A stretch of 64,000 nucleotides of DNA, taken from positions 3,224,001-3,288,000 of the forward strand of contig NZ_CP047024.1 in NCBI RefSeq assembly GCF_009796745.1, given 5' to 3'. A program made the position numbers and the translations under genes. The notes under the pieces are model-generated. The model worked only from the letters and a program-made list of their open reading frames with translations, had not been told where the DNA came from and searched no databases. The first letter of the stretch is position 1. The number at the start of each line of letters is the position of its first letter. The DNA is from Paraglaciecola sp. L1A13. GTDB taxonomy: Bacteria > Pseudomonadota > Gammaproteobacteria > Enterobacterales > Alteromonadaceae. Of this stretch, positions 9,004 to 18,657 are shown piece after piece.

Positions 9004-9567
9004 ATTATTTTTATAATCCTATTTGGGCAGTGTTTTTTTTGGGGGTTAGGGATAGTGCGTTATTCAAAATTATATTATTGGATGATAGCAAAACTAACCC
9101 ATTGAGTTTGCTTTAAATTTTCAACTATAAGCCACGCAGTATCTCATCTTAAGCAACCATTCTTATAGTATTTAATTAGACGACTCATTCGAGGTTTAAA
9201 TTTAGTAGAAACGCAAACGCGTGGGAATTTATAACTAGAATTATTATTTAGCGCTAAAAATTTAGGCGCGAAATGAAAGTGACGTAAAAAATACGTATTA
9301 AATAAAATGAAAATTGAGCACATTGATAGGGTCAAAATAACAAAATCATTGTCGTTTACGGTTTTTTTAGACATTAATTATAGATTTTATATCTCTACAT
9401 CCCATATTTAACGGTCGATGAGCAATTAAATATTAAATAATGGGGAATGAGGTATTGTTATTGAGCTAATGCGTGTAAGATACACCGCATAAGTTTTTGG
9501 GTATGCGGATTGGTGAGTTCGGGTACTAAATAAACAAAATTTCACCTAATTAAATGAGTATATATAA
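9004..9567 (+). promoter_or_regulatory. AT-rich upstream region and leader of the cold-shock gene, with hairpin
   Basis: This 560-bp interval holds no convincing gene; a 76-codon minus-strand frame at 9144-9374 has no recognisable features. Near its right end CCGCATA (9485-9491) pairs exactly with TATGCGG (9502-9508) around a 10-nt loop, 60 bases before the cold-shock ATG. cspA-family mRNAs are known for long structured leaders that control translation with temperature, so this hairpin may belong to such a leader. No transcription start was assigned. Confidence 0.45.
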
Positions 9568-9774
9568 ATGAGTAAAGGTACAGTTAAGTGGTTCAACGCA
9601 GATAAAGGTTTTGGCTTTATTACTCCTGAAGATGGCGGAAAGGATCTTTTCGTTCACCATTCTGAAATTCAAGCAGGTGGCCAATTTGCGTCTTTAAATG
9701 ACGGCCAAGAAGTTGAATTTGAAGTTGGACAAGGTCAAAAAGGTCCTTGCGCTAACAAAGTTGTTGCAATTTAA
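9568..9774 (+). CDS. Cold-shock protein, CspA family
   Basis: A 68-residue single-OB-fold nucleic-acid chaperone. Both RNA-binding motifs are intact: RNP1 as KGFGFI (13-18) and RNP2 as LFVHH (27-31). The N-terminal [13 protein letters not shown] and the C-terminal [19 protein letters not shown] are canonical. It binds single-stranded RNA or DNA and melts structure; many members are cold-induced. The bases before the start, TGAGTATATATAA, contain no good Shine-Dalgarno sequence, which is unusual for a normally abundant protein and points to control through the leader. A strong hairpin terminator follows about 90 bases downstream. Confidence 0.93.
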   Translation: MSKGTVKWFNADKGFGFITPEDGGKDLFVHHSEIQAGGQFASLNDGQEVEFEVGQGQKGPCANKVVAI

Positions 9775-9860
9775 TCTGATTTTCAAGCTGCTGTAATGGC
9801 AATTTGAATATAAATAGTACATGTAGACATCGTTTACATTACTAGTGTGATTGAATATAG

Positions 9861-9925
9861 AAGGTGCTGGTTTGGTTATACCGCTTACGTAAAGTAAAGG
9901 TATGGTTACCACAGCGCCTTTTTTG
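9861..9925 (+). terminator. Rho-independent terminator of the cold-shock gene
   Basis: A long imperfect stem pairs AAGGTGCTG...GGTTATACC (9862-9882) with GGTATGGTTACC...CAGCGCCTT (9899-9920), followed by a run of T. It lies downstream of the cold-shock stop on the same strand. Confidence 0.75.
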
Positions 9926-10057
9926 TTGCCTGAAATAAAATAATTATAATCCTACTATAAAATTATCCCTCTCTTAAAATATCCATGTACGCTATTAATA
10001 GGGAGTAACGAGAAAAAACAGCCCCCCCTATTTTACGTTATTTATTTATCGACCTAA

Positions 10058-11338
10058 TCACGCATTTTTAAATGCTTTAATACCTGCAAACTTTGATACA
10101 GAACCTAATTCATTTTCAATTCGCATAAGCTGATTAAATTTTTCTATTCGCTCTCCTCTACAACCGCTACCCGTTTTCAAATGCCCAGCACCAATACCAA
10201 CGGTTAAATCGGCAATAAAGCTATCAATCGTTTCTCCACTTCGATGTGAAACAAAACAGTTATATGAATTTTTATTAGCAAGTTCAACAGTTTCAAGCGT
10301 TTCAGTTACCGTCCCTATTTGATTAAGTTTAATCAGTATAGAATTGGCAACGCCTTTACTGATCCCTTCTTTTAAAATAGTTTTATTGGTGCAGAACAAA
10401 TCGTCCCCTACTATTTCGACTTTATTGCCGAGGGAATCAGTCATATTCTTCCAACCATCCCAATCATTTTCAGCTAAGCCATCTTCAAGCAGAACAATAG
10501 GATATTGGTCCACCCAACTTTCCCATAGCTTGATCATGTCATCACTTGATAATGATTTCTGGGTACTTTTAAAAAATTTGTATTTACCACCTTCCCACAT
10601 TTCACTTGTCGCGGGATCGAGACAGATACTGACATCTTTGCCAGGGGAATATCCTGCTTTGCTGATGGCTTCCAATATTATTTCAACCGCTTGCTCATTA
10701 GAATTTAAATCAGGCGCAAAACCGCCTTCATCACCAACGCCTGTGCTGAGACCTTTGGATTTTAAAATACCCTTTAAAGTGTGGAATACTTCTGTCCCCA
10801 TACGAATCGACTCTTTGAATGACGTAGCGTTGTGGGGGGTAATCATAAACTCTTGAAAATCTATCGTATTATCAGCGTGCCTTCCGCCATTTATTACGTT
10901 CATACAAGGAACTGGCAGTATGTGAGCATTACTCCCCCCCAAATACTGGTACAAAGGTATACGCGAGCTTAACGCCTTGGCTCGAGCAAAAGCCATGGAA
11001 ACCCCCAGTATTGCATTGGCACCTAATTTCGCTTTATTCGGTGTTCCATCTAGTCCTATCAAAAAATAATCAAGCTCTCGTTGGCTGGTAAAACATTTGT
11101 TCTCGATTGCTTTCGCTATAATCGTATTGACGTTATTGACCGCCTTCAATACACCTTTACCACCGTATCGATTTTTATCACCGTCTCTTAACTCTGTCGC
11201 TTCGCGTTCACCGGTTGATGCACCGCTGGGAACCATAGCCCGGGAAATCGTTCCGTCTTCTAATTTCAAATTCACTTCTACTGTAGGGTTACCCCTTGAA
11301 TCCAGGATTTCAATTGCGTTAATTTTTTGGATTTTCAT
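10058..11338 (-). CDS. eno: Enolase (phosphopyruvate hydratase), probably a second copy
   Basis: A 426-residue enolase that interconverts 2-phosphoglycerate and phosphoenolpyruvate. The catalytic landmarks are present: [15 protein letters not shown] (38-52, mobile loop), [10 protein letters not shown] (Mg/active-site Glu), [15 protein letters not shown] (metal Asp), LIKLNQIGT (catalytic Lys) and SHRSGET near the C-terminus. Length matches typical bacterial enolases (about 430). In gammaproteobacteria the housekeeping eno normally follows pyrG. Here it stands alone between a cold-shock gene and long non-coding DNA, and several positions differ from the familiar gammaproteobacterial sequence (for example [17 protein letters not shown]). 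I therefore suspect a divergent, perhaps transferred, paralogue; this needs the rest of the genome. Confidence 0.9.
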   Translation of the reverse strand: MKIQKINAIEILDSRGNPTVEVNLKLEDGTISRAMVPSGASTGEREATELRDGDKNRYGGKGVLKAVNNVNTIIAKAIENKCFTSQRELDYFLIGLDGTPNKAKLGANAILGVSMAFARAKALSSRIPLYQYLGGSNAHILPVPCMNVINGGRHADNTIDFQEFMITPHNATSFKESIRMGTEVFHTLKGILKSKGLSTGVGDEGGFAPDLNSNEQAVEIILEAISKAGYSPGKDVSICLDPATSEMWEGGKYKFFKSTQKSLSSDDMIKLWESWVDQYPIVLLEDGLAENDWDGWKNMTDSLGNKVEIVGDDLFCTNKTILKEGISKGVANSILIKLNQIGTVTETLETVELANKNSYNCFVSHRSGETIDSFIADLTVGIGAGHLKTGSGCRGERIEKFNQLMRIENELGSVSKFAGIKAFKNA

Positions 11339-11986
11339 AGCGTAAGTCCTTGGTAATTAAGTTTGTTAACTAACGCGATGTTAGTCAAAAATGTTAGTGC
11401 TATTTTGCCTTGTATGTTTTGTATGTTTCATATATTTGGTAATATTTAAATGCCTTTGAGGTCCCACTATCACTAAAATCTGCTGTGAGTTCGAATTTAA
11501 ATAGCCGGTACGAAACATTGCCTAAATGGTATTAATGAAAGTTATTGCCCTTTATAGAGCCCACTCTAAAATAGTGCTCATTTCCTTGAGACGAACCAGT
11601 CATAAATCCGAGTGAAAAATCATTCTATACAGGTAATTTCCACGCACACGAAACGTACTCATCGAGTATTTTCTCCATGTGTCATTCAAACCAGTATTTT
11701 TCATCTGACGTACTTTTCAGGAACACATCACGCGCTGGGAAGATAATTCCTACATGCGTGAAAGCCCACAGTATAATATTGATATTTGCTGTCAATATGA
11801 CTGAAATGAGAATAAGCAAAGATAATGACACAGCGCAAGAACAGGTACGGTTTATGCGCAAAATCCTATGCTCACAAGCTATTTTCGGCACAGCCAACAT
11901 ACTGAATACATCTAAAATATAGAGAGTTTGGTTGAATTCGTTTTAAAACAATCGACGAACCATTAAATACGCACGCGATTAGGACG
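11339..11986. other. Intergenic spacer upstream of eno
   Basis: About 650 bp, AT-rich. Overlapping short open frames on opposite strands (11677-11922 plus, 11682-11900 minus) have no family resemblance and look like chance. The eno promoter should lie within the first 150 bases; nothing else is seen. Confidence 0.5.
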
Positions 11987-12877
11987 TTAATCTAAATTGA
12001 GTTCAGTGTTACTCGAAAAGTGTCTTAGTTGATGTGTTATTGGGTCTATGAATTCCTGCTGCTGAGCCAATAACTGCAAGGGTTTGTTGAAGTCATCCGG
12101 CTGACTTGGTTGCAACACAGGGTAATAGGTATCATGTAATAGCGGCCAACCAAGATTTTGCATATGAAGTCGCAGCTGGTGCGTTTTACCAGTTACGGGA
12201 TTAAGTTCAAATAATGCCTTGTTGGCTGAGCGCTTTACACAACGAATATGTGAATGTGCGTTAGCCGGCCCCTCAACAGCATGCATTAAAAACCGTGGCG
12301 TGCTTTTCTCCAACCTATTTTTTATTTCCCATTGCTGATTGTCCGCCGGTTCGCTGTGACTCGTGCTGGCAACAGCTTGATAAGTTTTATTGATTTGATG
12401 GGTTTCAAAAAGTCGATGGTAGTGCGCGCGCGTATTGGGATTTACTGAAAATAGTACCAAACCTGCAGTGGCTTTATCGATGCGATGCACGGCTTGCAGA
12501 TGTTGATTACCGGTCTTAGTACGCAATCGATTTTGTAGGCATTCTTCAACATATCCACCGCCTGGCATTACGGGCAAAAAATGTGGTTTGTAGGCCACCA
12601 AAATCAACTCGTCCTGAAAAATTATTTTTTCAGCGAAAGGAATAACGGGTTCACTTTTTACTTCGCGGTAATAATAAACGCGTTGCTGAGCCTTAAATGG
12701 CGTTTGTACATTGATCAAACGACCATCATGCCAATGAACTTTACCTTCAGCCATACGTTGTTGCCAAATCTCAGCAGATATTGCCGGAAATTTGATAATA
12801 AGAAACTCTAGAACTGTCGATACTCCCGGATTATGCTGGGGTAGACTGAGTTTAGATGGAGTAATCGCGATGGCCAT
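11987..12877 (-). CDS. RluA-family pseudouridine synthase
   Basis: A 296-residue RNA pseudouridine synthase. The catalytic motif is HRIDKATAGLVLFS, with catalytic Asp134. KTYQAVAS, NPVTGKTHQLRLHMQNLGWPLLHDTYY and an upstream VAYKPHFLPVMPGGGY complete the RluA-type fold. The first 75 residues form a shortened S4-like N-terminal region (EIWQQRMAEGKVHWHDGR). The target, rRNA or tRNA, cannot be read from the sequence; it resembles the RluA/RluC/RluD/TruC group but not clearly one member. It is a single gene transcribed leftward, with 450 bases of non-coding DNA before it. Confidence 0.85.
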   Translation of the reverse strand: MAIAITPSKLSLPQHNPGVSTVLEFLIIKFPAISAEIWQQRMAEGKVHWHDGRLINVQTPFKAQQRVYYYREVKSEPVIPFAEKIIFQDELILVAYKPHFLPVMPGGGYVEECLQNRLRTKTGNQHLQAVHRIDKATAGLVLFSVNPNTRAHYHRLFETHQINKTYQAVASTSHSEPADNQQWEIKNRLEKSTPRFLMHAVEGPANAHSHIRCVKRSANKALFELNPVTGKTHQLRLHMQNLGWPLLHDTYYPVLQPSQPDDFNKPLQLLAQQQEFIDPITHQLRHFSSNTELNLD

Positions 12878-13379
12878 AATTGCACTCGTTAATGATGTGA
12901 TAGAGGTCTTTCATGTCGATATTAACGCCGCGAGTATATAACGTTTTACTGTGATGTGGGGTTATAGATGTCATCGCTGTTTTTAATATTCCATATAGCA
13001 ACGTCTAACGAAAAATATAAAATGTTAAAACAGATACCCCCTTAGGATAATGGGTAAATAATCAATCTGCGCATAAGAATTCAATCAAAACGCCCACTGG
13101 TGATTCGGACCATCAGTTTCAGGTATTACTGGAATATCCTCAAAAAGAAAATCCTCTTTTTACAAGTAGCGACAGTGAATCGGTATTCCATGCAACTCAG
13201 GGAAATTACGTCTTTAGAATCGTAAAAAACATACCTAGGGCTAGTCTTACATTCATATACTGAATAAGCCTTGTCATGATTTAACAGATTGTTTGTAAAA
13301 ACTTTTTCATTTATGTCGAGTAACTGTATTCTTGTTCATCTACTCTTATTCGAAACGGCACAATGGAGTATCAATTTTG
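12878..13379. other. Spacer between divergent pseudouridine synthase and histidine kinase genes
   Basis: About 500 bp with promoters expected at both ends. A small hairpin AAAGAAAATCCTCTTTTT lies near 13145. A frame opening at 13289 overlaps the kinase start in another phase and is a shadow. No gene is seen. Confidence 0.5.
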
Positions 13380-15548
13380 ATGTCAAAGGTAATAAAAAAG
13401 GGCCTCTCTATTCGTGCGCGATATATTCTAGCCTTATCCCTGATTGCGGCGACGGCTTCTGGCTCAGCGTTAACGCTAAAATACATATTCAGTGTACAAG
13501 AAAATGACGCTTATATAATCAATATGGCGGGTCAACAACGCATGTTATCCCAACGTATAGCGCTATTTGTTGCAAGATTATCTCATTGCCCAAGCGATAA
13601 AATCACTATTGAAAAGTTCGAATATTCACTGCAAACCGCAATAAGCAAATTCGATAAAAACCGAATTGAATTAAATAACGTACCTAATCTGCCTGCAACC
13701 GTTAAGAAATTTAACTTCGGTAAAAGCGCTTTAGATGCGAAAACAACGGCATATGTTAACGATGCCAATGGTTTTCTCGGTAGTGCTAATCGATGTGGCC
13801 TATCACCGACAATTTTCAATGCAAACAATACTGATGCGCTATTATCTGAATTAGATCAAGTTGTACAAGCCTTTGAGGTATCTGCCCGCGAGCGTGTTCA
13901 GCTTGTTGAAAATATAGAAATGCTTTTATGGCTTTTTACGTTGATATTATTGGTTTGTGAAGTGATATTCATTTTTCGTCCCATGGAAACGCAAATTAAC
14001 AAAACCCTTGCGTCCTTAAAAGCCACGTTGCTCAAAGCTAGAACAGCCGAACAAGAGGCAATTGACGCCAGCAAAGCAAAATCCGAGTTTTTGGCTAGCA
14101 TGAGTCACGAATTAAGAACACCTATGAATGGTTTGTTTGGCATGATGGAGCTAGCCATCGACAATCCACATAAAAGTGGTGAATATCTAAAGAAAGCGAA
14201 AAGCGCCGGTAAGCAATTGTTAGTGTTGATAAATGACGTACTAGACCTATCCAAAATAGAGGCTGGCAAGTTACGTATCGAACGCACTTCGTTAGATTTA
14301 CTGCAACTTCTTGATGATGTGACGTCTGTGCAATCAGCAAATTGTCGCTTGAAAAGACTGACATTCAATTATCAGAAAAATACCACACTACCAGCACATA
14401 TTTTTGGCGACCCCACGCGAATCGCGCAAATTATGCACAACTTACTGAGCAACGCGATCAAATTTACCCATGAAGGCTCGGTAAATTTAGAAGTTGGTGT
14501 TTACGTTAAAGAAAAACGATTCTGGCTATCAGCGAAGGTTCACGATACCGGAATTGGGATTGAACCTGAAAAAATAGAAACCATATTTAATAAATTCGAA
14601 CAAGCCGATCAAACGACCACACGCCTTTTTGGTGGGACCGGTCTCGGCCTATCTATCGCTAAACAATTGACTGATTTGATGCATGGAACGTTAACGGTTC
14701 ACAGCGTAGTTAACGAAGGAAGTTGCTTTGAGTTGTCGCTTCCTATCGAAATTGACCACAAGCAAGTTGAAAATATTCGACCTCATGTTCAACTGCACTG
14801 CGCGATAGTCGACGATCTGCAAACAAGCAGAGAATACTTACAGCATGTGGTTAAATCTCAAGGTTTTAAGTCAACCGTTTTTGAACATGCCGCAGCATTT
14901 TTGGCCAGTGATATCAGTCAATTCGACGCATTGTTACTTGACTTATCGATGCCCGAAATCAACGGTGTTGATGTTATCAACGCATTGCGTGAGCGTAACC
15001 TTAAAAAAACGCCGTCCATCATTTTAATATCAGCGGTCATTGAACACCTTGAATGCAATGATGACGTGCGCAGTCTTATTTGGCGAACCCACGCTAAGCC
15101 AGTCATGAGACAAGAGCTTGAGGCTGATTTACGCGAATTACATAACATCCAACTTAGATCTGAGCCGGATATATCAGAATCAACAAGCGAGCATAAAATT
15201 TTGGTCGTAGAAGATAATGAAATTAATGCAGAAGTAGTCAAAATCATGCTTGAGGGCGCGGGTTACCAAGTTACTATTGCGACTGACGGTGAAAAAGCCA
15301 TTCAAGCCTGTATTTTCGAGCAATACGACCTGATTTTAATGGATATGCATATGCCCGTTATGGACGGTATTACCGCTACCGTAAGACTTAGACAAAAAAT
15401 GAATTTCCTTAACCCTATTATTGCCCTTTCAGCGAACGCATTTGTTGAAGACAGAGAGCGTTGCATTGACGCTGGCATGGATGACTTCCTTTCTAAACCG
15501 GTTGAAAAAATGGCCCTATTGGCGGCAATTAAAAGACGATTAGGTTGA
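13380..15548 (+). CDS. Hybrid sensor histidine kinase with PilJ-like input domain and two receiver domains
   Basis: A 722-residue membrane hybrid kinase. The start at ATG 13380 is preferred because GGAG lies eleven bases before it and the reading begins MSKVIKKGLSIRAR, just ahead of the first membrane helix; an in-frame ATG at 13332 lacks this. Order of domains: TM1 (about 13-33), a periplasmic domain containing INMAGQQRMLSQRIA (type IV pili chemoreceptor-like, as in NarX/PilJ), TM2 (about 180-200), HisKA with phospho-acceptor His243 in SMSHELRTPMNG, HATPase with N, G1 (DTGIGI) and G2 (GGTGLGLSI) boxes, a first receiver with Asp521 and a second canonical receiver with Asp655. There is no Hpt domain, so a separate Hpt protein is expected. 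The signal is unknown. Confidence 0.9.
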   Translation: MSKVIKKGLSIRARYILALSLIAATASGSALTLKYIFSVQENDAYIINMAGQQRMLSQRIALFVARLSHCPSDKITIEKFEYSLQTAISKFDKNRIELNNVPNLPATVKKFNFGKSALDAKTTAYVNDANGFLGSANRCGLSPTIFNANNTDALLSELDQVVQAFEVSARERVQLVENIEMLLWLFTLILLVCEVIFIFRPMETQINKTLASLKATLLKARTAEQEAIDASKAKSEFLASMSHELRTPMNGLFGMMELAIDNPHKSGEYLKKAKSAGKQLLVLINDVLDLSKIEAGKLRIERTSLDLLQLLDDVTSVQSANCRLKRLTFNYQKNTTLPAHIFGDPTRIAQIMHNLLSNAIKFTHEGSVNLEVGVYVKEKRFWLSAKVHDTGIGIEPEKIETIFNKFEQADQTTTRLFGGTGLGLSIAKQLTDLMHGTLTVHSVVNEGSCFELSLPIEIDHKQVENIRPHVQLHCAIVDDLQTSREYLQHVVKSQGFKSTVFEHAAAFLASDISQFDALLLDLSMPEINGVDVINALRERNLKKTPSIILISAVIEHLECNDDVRSLIWRTHAKPVMRQELEADLRELHNIQLRSEPDISESTSEHKILVVEDNEINAEVVKIMLEGAGYQVTIATDGEKAIQACIFEQYDLILMDMHMPVMDGITATVRLRQKMNFLNPIIALSANAFVEDRERCIDAGMDDFLSKPVEKMALLAAIKRRLG

Positions 15549-15681
15549 CGTTGTCTAGGTTGTGTATCGGCCAATGTAAATATATGTAATAAATTGTAAT
15601 TTAAGCGATTTTTAGGAAACCATTTAGTCACTAAATGTTCGAAACTAAAGCGTACAAATTTTATATATTCTTGGAGCTAAT

Positions 15682-16224
15682 ATGAAACACATTATGATAC
15701 TGGTCTTTGTGCTACTGGCGCTTGGTGGATGCGCGTCAAATCGTTTATCAGACCCCGAAAAATTAGTCATTATCGAAAAATTTATCACCACTGAAAACTT
15801 AGAAGCTCGCGATACTATTAGTGCGTTTGATATGGATAGCTGGACATCATTAAGCGACCAATATTTGATCTTACGCACTTCTCCTTTTCGATCTTATTTG
15901 GTCAAGCTAACAATGCGCTGTAACGATTTAGATTTTTCGCCTAGCTTGCTGGTGTATTCACGTATCCCCAACACATTAAGCGCTGGTTTCGACAGTGTTT
16001 TCACCCCCGATAATCATAGATTCAGATGCAATATCAGTCGCATCTACCCACTAAATAAAGCACAGAACAAAGCCTTGATCGCGGCCGTTAATCCTAAAGC
16101 AACAGATAAGCCAGTCGAAAAATCTGACGATGAGACAGGTAATATGGAGGCAGGAAAGGATACAGAAAACGCTCAGGCAAACATAGTTGAAGAACCGCCA
16201 GCGCGCACTATTTTTGGTGAATAA
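15682..16224 (+). CDS. DUF6491-type lipoprotein
   Basis: A 180-residue putative lipoprotein. The signal peptide MKHIMILVFVLLALGGC ends in a lipobox with Cys17. The core reads SLSDQYLILRTSPFRSYLVKL, CNDLDF, then AGFDSVF and RCNISRIYPL, the conserved elements I associate with DUF6491. The two Cys residues in the core may pair. The last 50 residues are a low-complexity acidic tail rich in Glu, Asp, Asn and Ala, presumably disordered. Function is unknown. A ribosome site GGAGC lies 7 bases before ATG. It follows the hybrid kinase by 133 bases and may have its own promoter. Confidence 0.75.
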   Translation: MKHIMILVFVLLALGGCASNRLSDPEKLVIIEKFITTENLEARDTISAFDMDSWTSLSDQYLILRTSPFRSYLVKLTMRCNDLDFSPSLLVYSRIPNTLSAGFDSVFTPDNHRFRCNISRIYPLNKAQNKALIAAVNPKATDKPVEKSDDETGNMEAGKDTENAQANIVEEPPARTIFGE

Positions 16225-16684
16225 TCATTTGATGCGACACCCGGTTAAATTTAAATAAGCCAGAATGTTTGTACAGACCGTATTAAGCATATAACTGTAA
16301 ACTGTTTAAGTTACTTTTATAGTGCTTAATTTGAGGAATGTAAACGGTCTGGGCGATAGTTGAGTACCAGTATTAACTTAATACAGCATTGATTAGCCGA
16401 TAGAGTTTAGCCGATAGAGTTTAGCCGATAGAGTTTAGCCGATATAGTGCAACAACCAATGCTACGCCTGCGTTAACAATTTTGCTGAGGTCCTCACCAT
16501 ACCTCAAACAAATTTAATAACGCAGTCCGCTGTATACATGCTAAATCAGTGCACATACACAGCTATATTTACTATGCTGACTACCTTCAATATCGACTTT
16601 TCTTTCTAGTCCAAAGCAATCAAGGTCGTCCGTTTTAGCATAAAAAATATCGCACACCGCTCAAACCTTTATAGTAAAAAAGTG
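16225..16684. repeat. Spacer containing a four-copy 14-bp tandem repeat
   Basis: TTAGCCGATAGAGT is repeated head to tail at 16393-16406, 16407-16420 and 16421-16434, with a fourth copy at 16435-16448 that has one change (GATATAGT). The rest of this 460-bp interval shows no gene. The repeat could be a slipped-strand polymorphic locus; no function is evident. Confidence 0.8.
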
Positions 16685-16930
16685 TTAAACAACGACTTTT
16701 AAAACAATATATGGGACGAGATTGAAGACGAAAATAAGCAACTTGTAGTGTGCCAAATAATTCATATAAAGGATTTTCAATTCACTGGGTGCAACGTTAA
16801 ATAGCCTACCGTGTATGGTGGTGATTTTATCTTTCATCCAGATTAACACCAACGATGCGGCACATAATAAGCCGATATTAATAAGTGACATCCAACCGAA
16901 AATTTCACTTAACTGAATAACATTGTTCAT
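16685..16930 (-). CDS. DUF6868 family small membrane protein
   Basis: An 81-residue protein with two membrane segments (about residues 11-31 and 62-80). The pattern FGWMSLINIGLL, then IHGRLFNVAPSELKILYMNYLAHYKLLIFVFNLVPYIVLKV, matches DUF6868 as I recall it. The role is unknown. It is transcribed in the same direction as the SpoIIAA-like gene 48 bases upstream and is probably in the same operon. GGAGT lies nine bases before the ATG. Confidence 0.75.
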   Translation of the reverse strand: MNNVIQLSEIFGWMSLINIGLLCAASLVLIWMKDKITTIHGRLFNVAPSELKILYMNYLAHYKLLIFVFNLVPYIVLKVVV

Positions 16931-16978
16931 ATCGCTAACTCCATTTAGTTTGGTATAAAAAATTACGCTCTAAGTAGG

Positions 16979-17344
16979 CTATTTCTTAACCCAATCCCAA
17001 GCATTTTGCAGCTCATCTGAGGTAAAATATTTTTCGTCAATTCCAACAAGTTTGGCAAAGGGGCTGTCAATTGCTACTAACCATTTAAGTACCCGACTGG
17101 ATGAGACAAATCCTAGTTTGTTTATATTGCTCATGTGATGCAAAGTCCACATCAGATCTTCATATACCACATCAAGACCCACTTTAATTTCACCATTAAG
17201 CAGAACCAAAACATTAATTGTGCGATGTTCTTCGAGCAGTTTATCGAAAATGGCTATCCACTTATCTTCTTCAGCTTTATCGATTTTACCGCCGACCTGA
17301 ATGCCAATGGTGGCACCTTCACTTTTAGGTAATATTTTAATCAC
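16979..17344 (-). CDS. SpoIIAA-like STAS/SEC14-fold protein
   Basis: A protein of the SpoIIAA-like (STAS/CRAL-TRIO fold) family, roughly 120 residues. Typical features are IGIQVGGKIDKAEEDKWIAIFDKLLEEH, an INVLVLLN strand, and a C-terminal FTSDELQNAWDWVKK. The frame is open up to 17464, but the first 40 residues of that reading are unlike the family and carry no clear ribosome site. I place the start at GTG 17344 (MIKILPKSEG...), which gives the normal family length; this start is uncertain. Members may bind lipids or nucleotides, but no function is established. It is probably co-transcribed with the DUF6868 gene. Confidence 0.7.
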   Translation of the reverse strand: MIKILPKSEGATIGIQVGGKIDKAEEDKWIAIFDKLLEEHRTINVLVLLNGEIKVGLDVVYEDLMWTLHHMSNINKLGFVSSSRVLKWLVAIDSPFAKLVGIDEKYFTSDELQNAWDWVKK

Positions 17345-17464
17345 TGGCTTTTTCTCATTTGCTGTTGCATATAAAATAGAGATGGGGTGTAAACAGATTT
17401 TATCTACAATGCGCTTACATTGTAGATTTATCCATTGCGGCTTGAAACATGCCACATGGGTCAA

Positions 17465-17748
17465 AGCGTAAACCTAAACTATCAATATTAGCACTGCACA
17501 GGAAAAGTAACCGCGGGATGACTTCCGCATCTGAAAATGTATATTCAGATTAAAGAAGCAGAATACTAAAAATAGCGAAGGTGATTAACCCAGCTTGAAA
17601 ACTAATGCGCCCAGAAATAGTCGGGCTTATGTTTGTCGAAATGCTTAACAAAAACGGAAGGAATACAGGACTGATGCACGGCTGCAAGTGCATTTTCAGC
17701 TTGCTGGCATAGAAACTTAGTCGTAAATCAAACGGTTCGATGTGAACT
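17465..17748. other. Spacer between rluB operon end and SpoIIAA-like gene
   Basis: About 280 bp with no gene seen. It should contain the promoter for the leftward SpoIIAA-like/DUF6868 pair. A sequence resembling one arm of the adjacent hairpin (TTAGTCGTAAATCA) occurs at 17718. Confidence 0.4.
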
Positions 17749-17776
17749 TAGGTCGTAAGCAACGGCTTACGACCTA
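17749..17776 (-). terminator. Perfect 12-bp hairpin just after rluB
   Basis: TAGGTCGTAAGC (17749-17760) and GCTTACGACCTA (17765-17776) pair perfectly around a 4-nt loop, 11 bases past the rluB stop. No T-run follows on the minus strand, so it may act as an mRNA 3'-end stabiliser or a weak terminator rather than a classic intrinsic terminator. Confidence 0.6.
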
Positions 17777-17787
17777 ACAATGCGTAC

Positions 17788-18657
17788 TTACTTTTTCTTA
17801 GGTCTTGCCTTGGCGCGACCTTGATTCACTTTGTGCTTTTGCACAGAACGGCGCATACGACTCAGACGCACATGGTCCAGCTTGGTTTGTTTGTCTTCTA
17901 TCATCGACTCTTGTTCTAAATCTAATTGCACGCTTTTACGCAACGTATTAAGATCTGTTAACGGCAACTCAATCCAGCCACCTTGAGGTAAGCGGTTTTG
18001 CAAGTCTAGGGTACCGTATCGAACACGGATCAAGCGGCTAACTTGTAAGCCTTGAGATTCCCATAATCGACGGACTTCACGGTTTTTGCCTTCAGATAGC
18101 GTCACGTTATACCAACTATTTAGACTTTCATCATCACCAGGGCGTTTGCGTATCTCAGTAAATTTAGACACTCCGTCCTCAAGTTCCACGCCTTTCTTAA
18201 GACGCTTAATAATGTCTTGATCAACATCACCAAATACACGAACCGCGTACTCTCTTTCGATTTCATGTTTAGGATGCATTAAACGATTAGCCAGTTCACC
18301 ATCGTTAGTAAACAATAACAAACCACTGGTGTTGATATCTAAACGGCCAACGGCTATCCAACGACCATTTAGAATTTTAGGCAAACGGTCAAAAACAGTA
18401 GGACGTCCCTGAGGATCTTTACGACTACATAGTTCTCCCTCAGGTTTGTTGTACATAAGTACGCGACAAATAGTCGTTTTCGCGGCAGCACTAATTAAGT
18501 TGCCGTCAACGCGTAGTTGATCCAATGGCTCAACGCGATCACCTAACGTGGCAACTTTTCCGTTAACCGAAATTCGGGCTTGGGCTATCCACTTTTCCAT
18601 CTCACGACGGGAGCCCACACCAGCATTGGCTAGGACTTTTTGTAATTTTTCACTCAT
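17788..18657 (-). CDS. rluB: 23S rRNA pseudouridine(2605) synthase RluB
   Basis: A 289-residue RsuA-family pseudouridine synthase. An N-terminal S4 RNA-binding domain (EKLQKVLANAGVGSRREMEKWI...) is followed by the catalytic motif GRLDINTSGLLLF with Asp107, the KREREYAV-like EREYAVRVFG strand, and GKNREVRRLWESQGLQVSRLIRVRYG. The long basic C-terminal tail (about 255-289) is typical of RluB rather than RluE or RluF. RluB modifies U2605 of 23S rRNA in E. coli. It is last in a leftward operon with scpA and scpB; its start overlaps the scpB stop by one base. The scpAB-rluB order is common in gammaproteobacteria. Confidence 0.93.
   Translation of the reverse strand: MSEKLQKVLANAGVGSRREMEKWIAQARISVNGKVATLGDRVEPLDQLRVDGNLISAAAKTTICRVLMYNKPEGELCSRKDPQGRPTVFDRLPKILNGRWIAVGRLDINTSGLLLFTNDGELANRLMHPKHEIEREYAVRVFGDVDQDIIKRLKKGVELEDGVSKFTEIRKRPGDDESLNSWYNVTLSEGKNREVRRLWESQGLQVSRLIRVRYGTLDLQNRLPQGGWIELPLTDLNTLRKSVQLDLEQESMIEDKQTKLDHVRLSRMRRSVQKHKVNQGRAKARPKKK

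Noticed and set aside
9144..9374. 76-codon minus-strand frame upstream of the cold-shock gene
   Set aside because: AT-rich composition, no family signal and no ribosome site; probably chance.
11677..11922. Two overlapping frames upstream of eno
   Set aside because: Mirror-image frames of similar size with no motif; typical of non-coding DNA.
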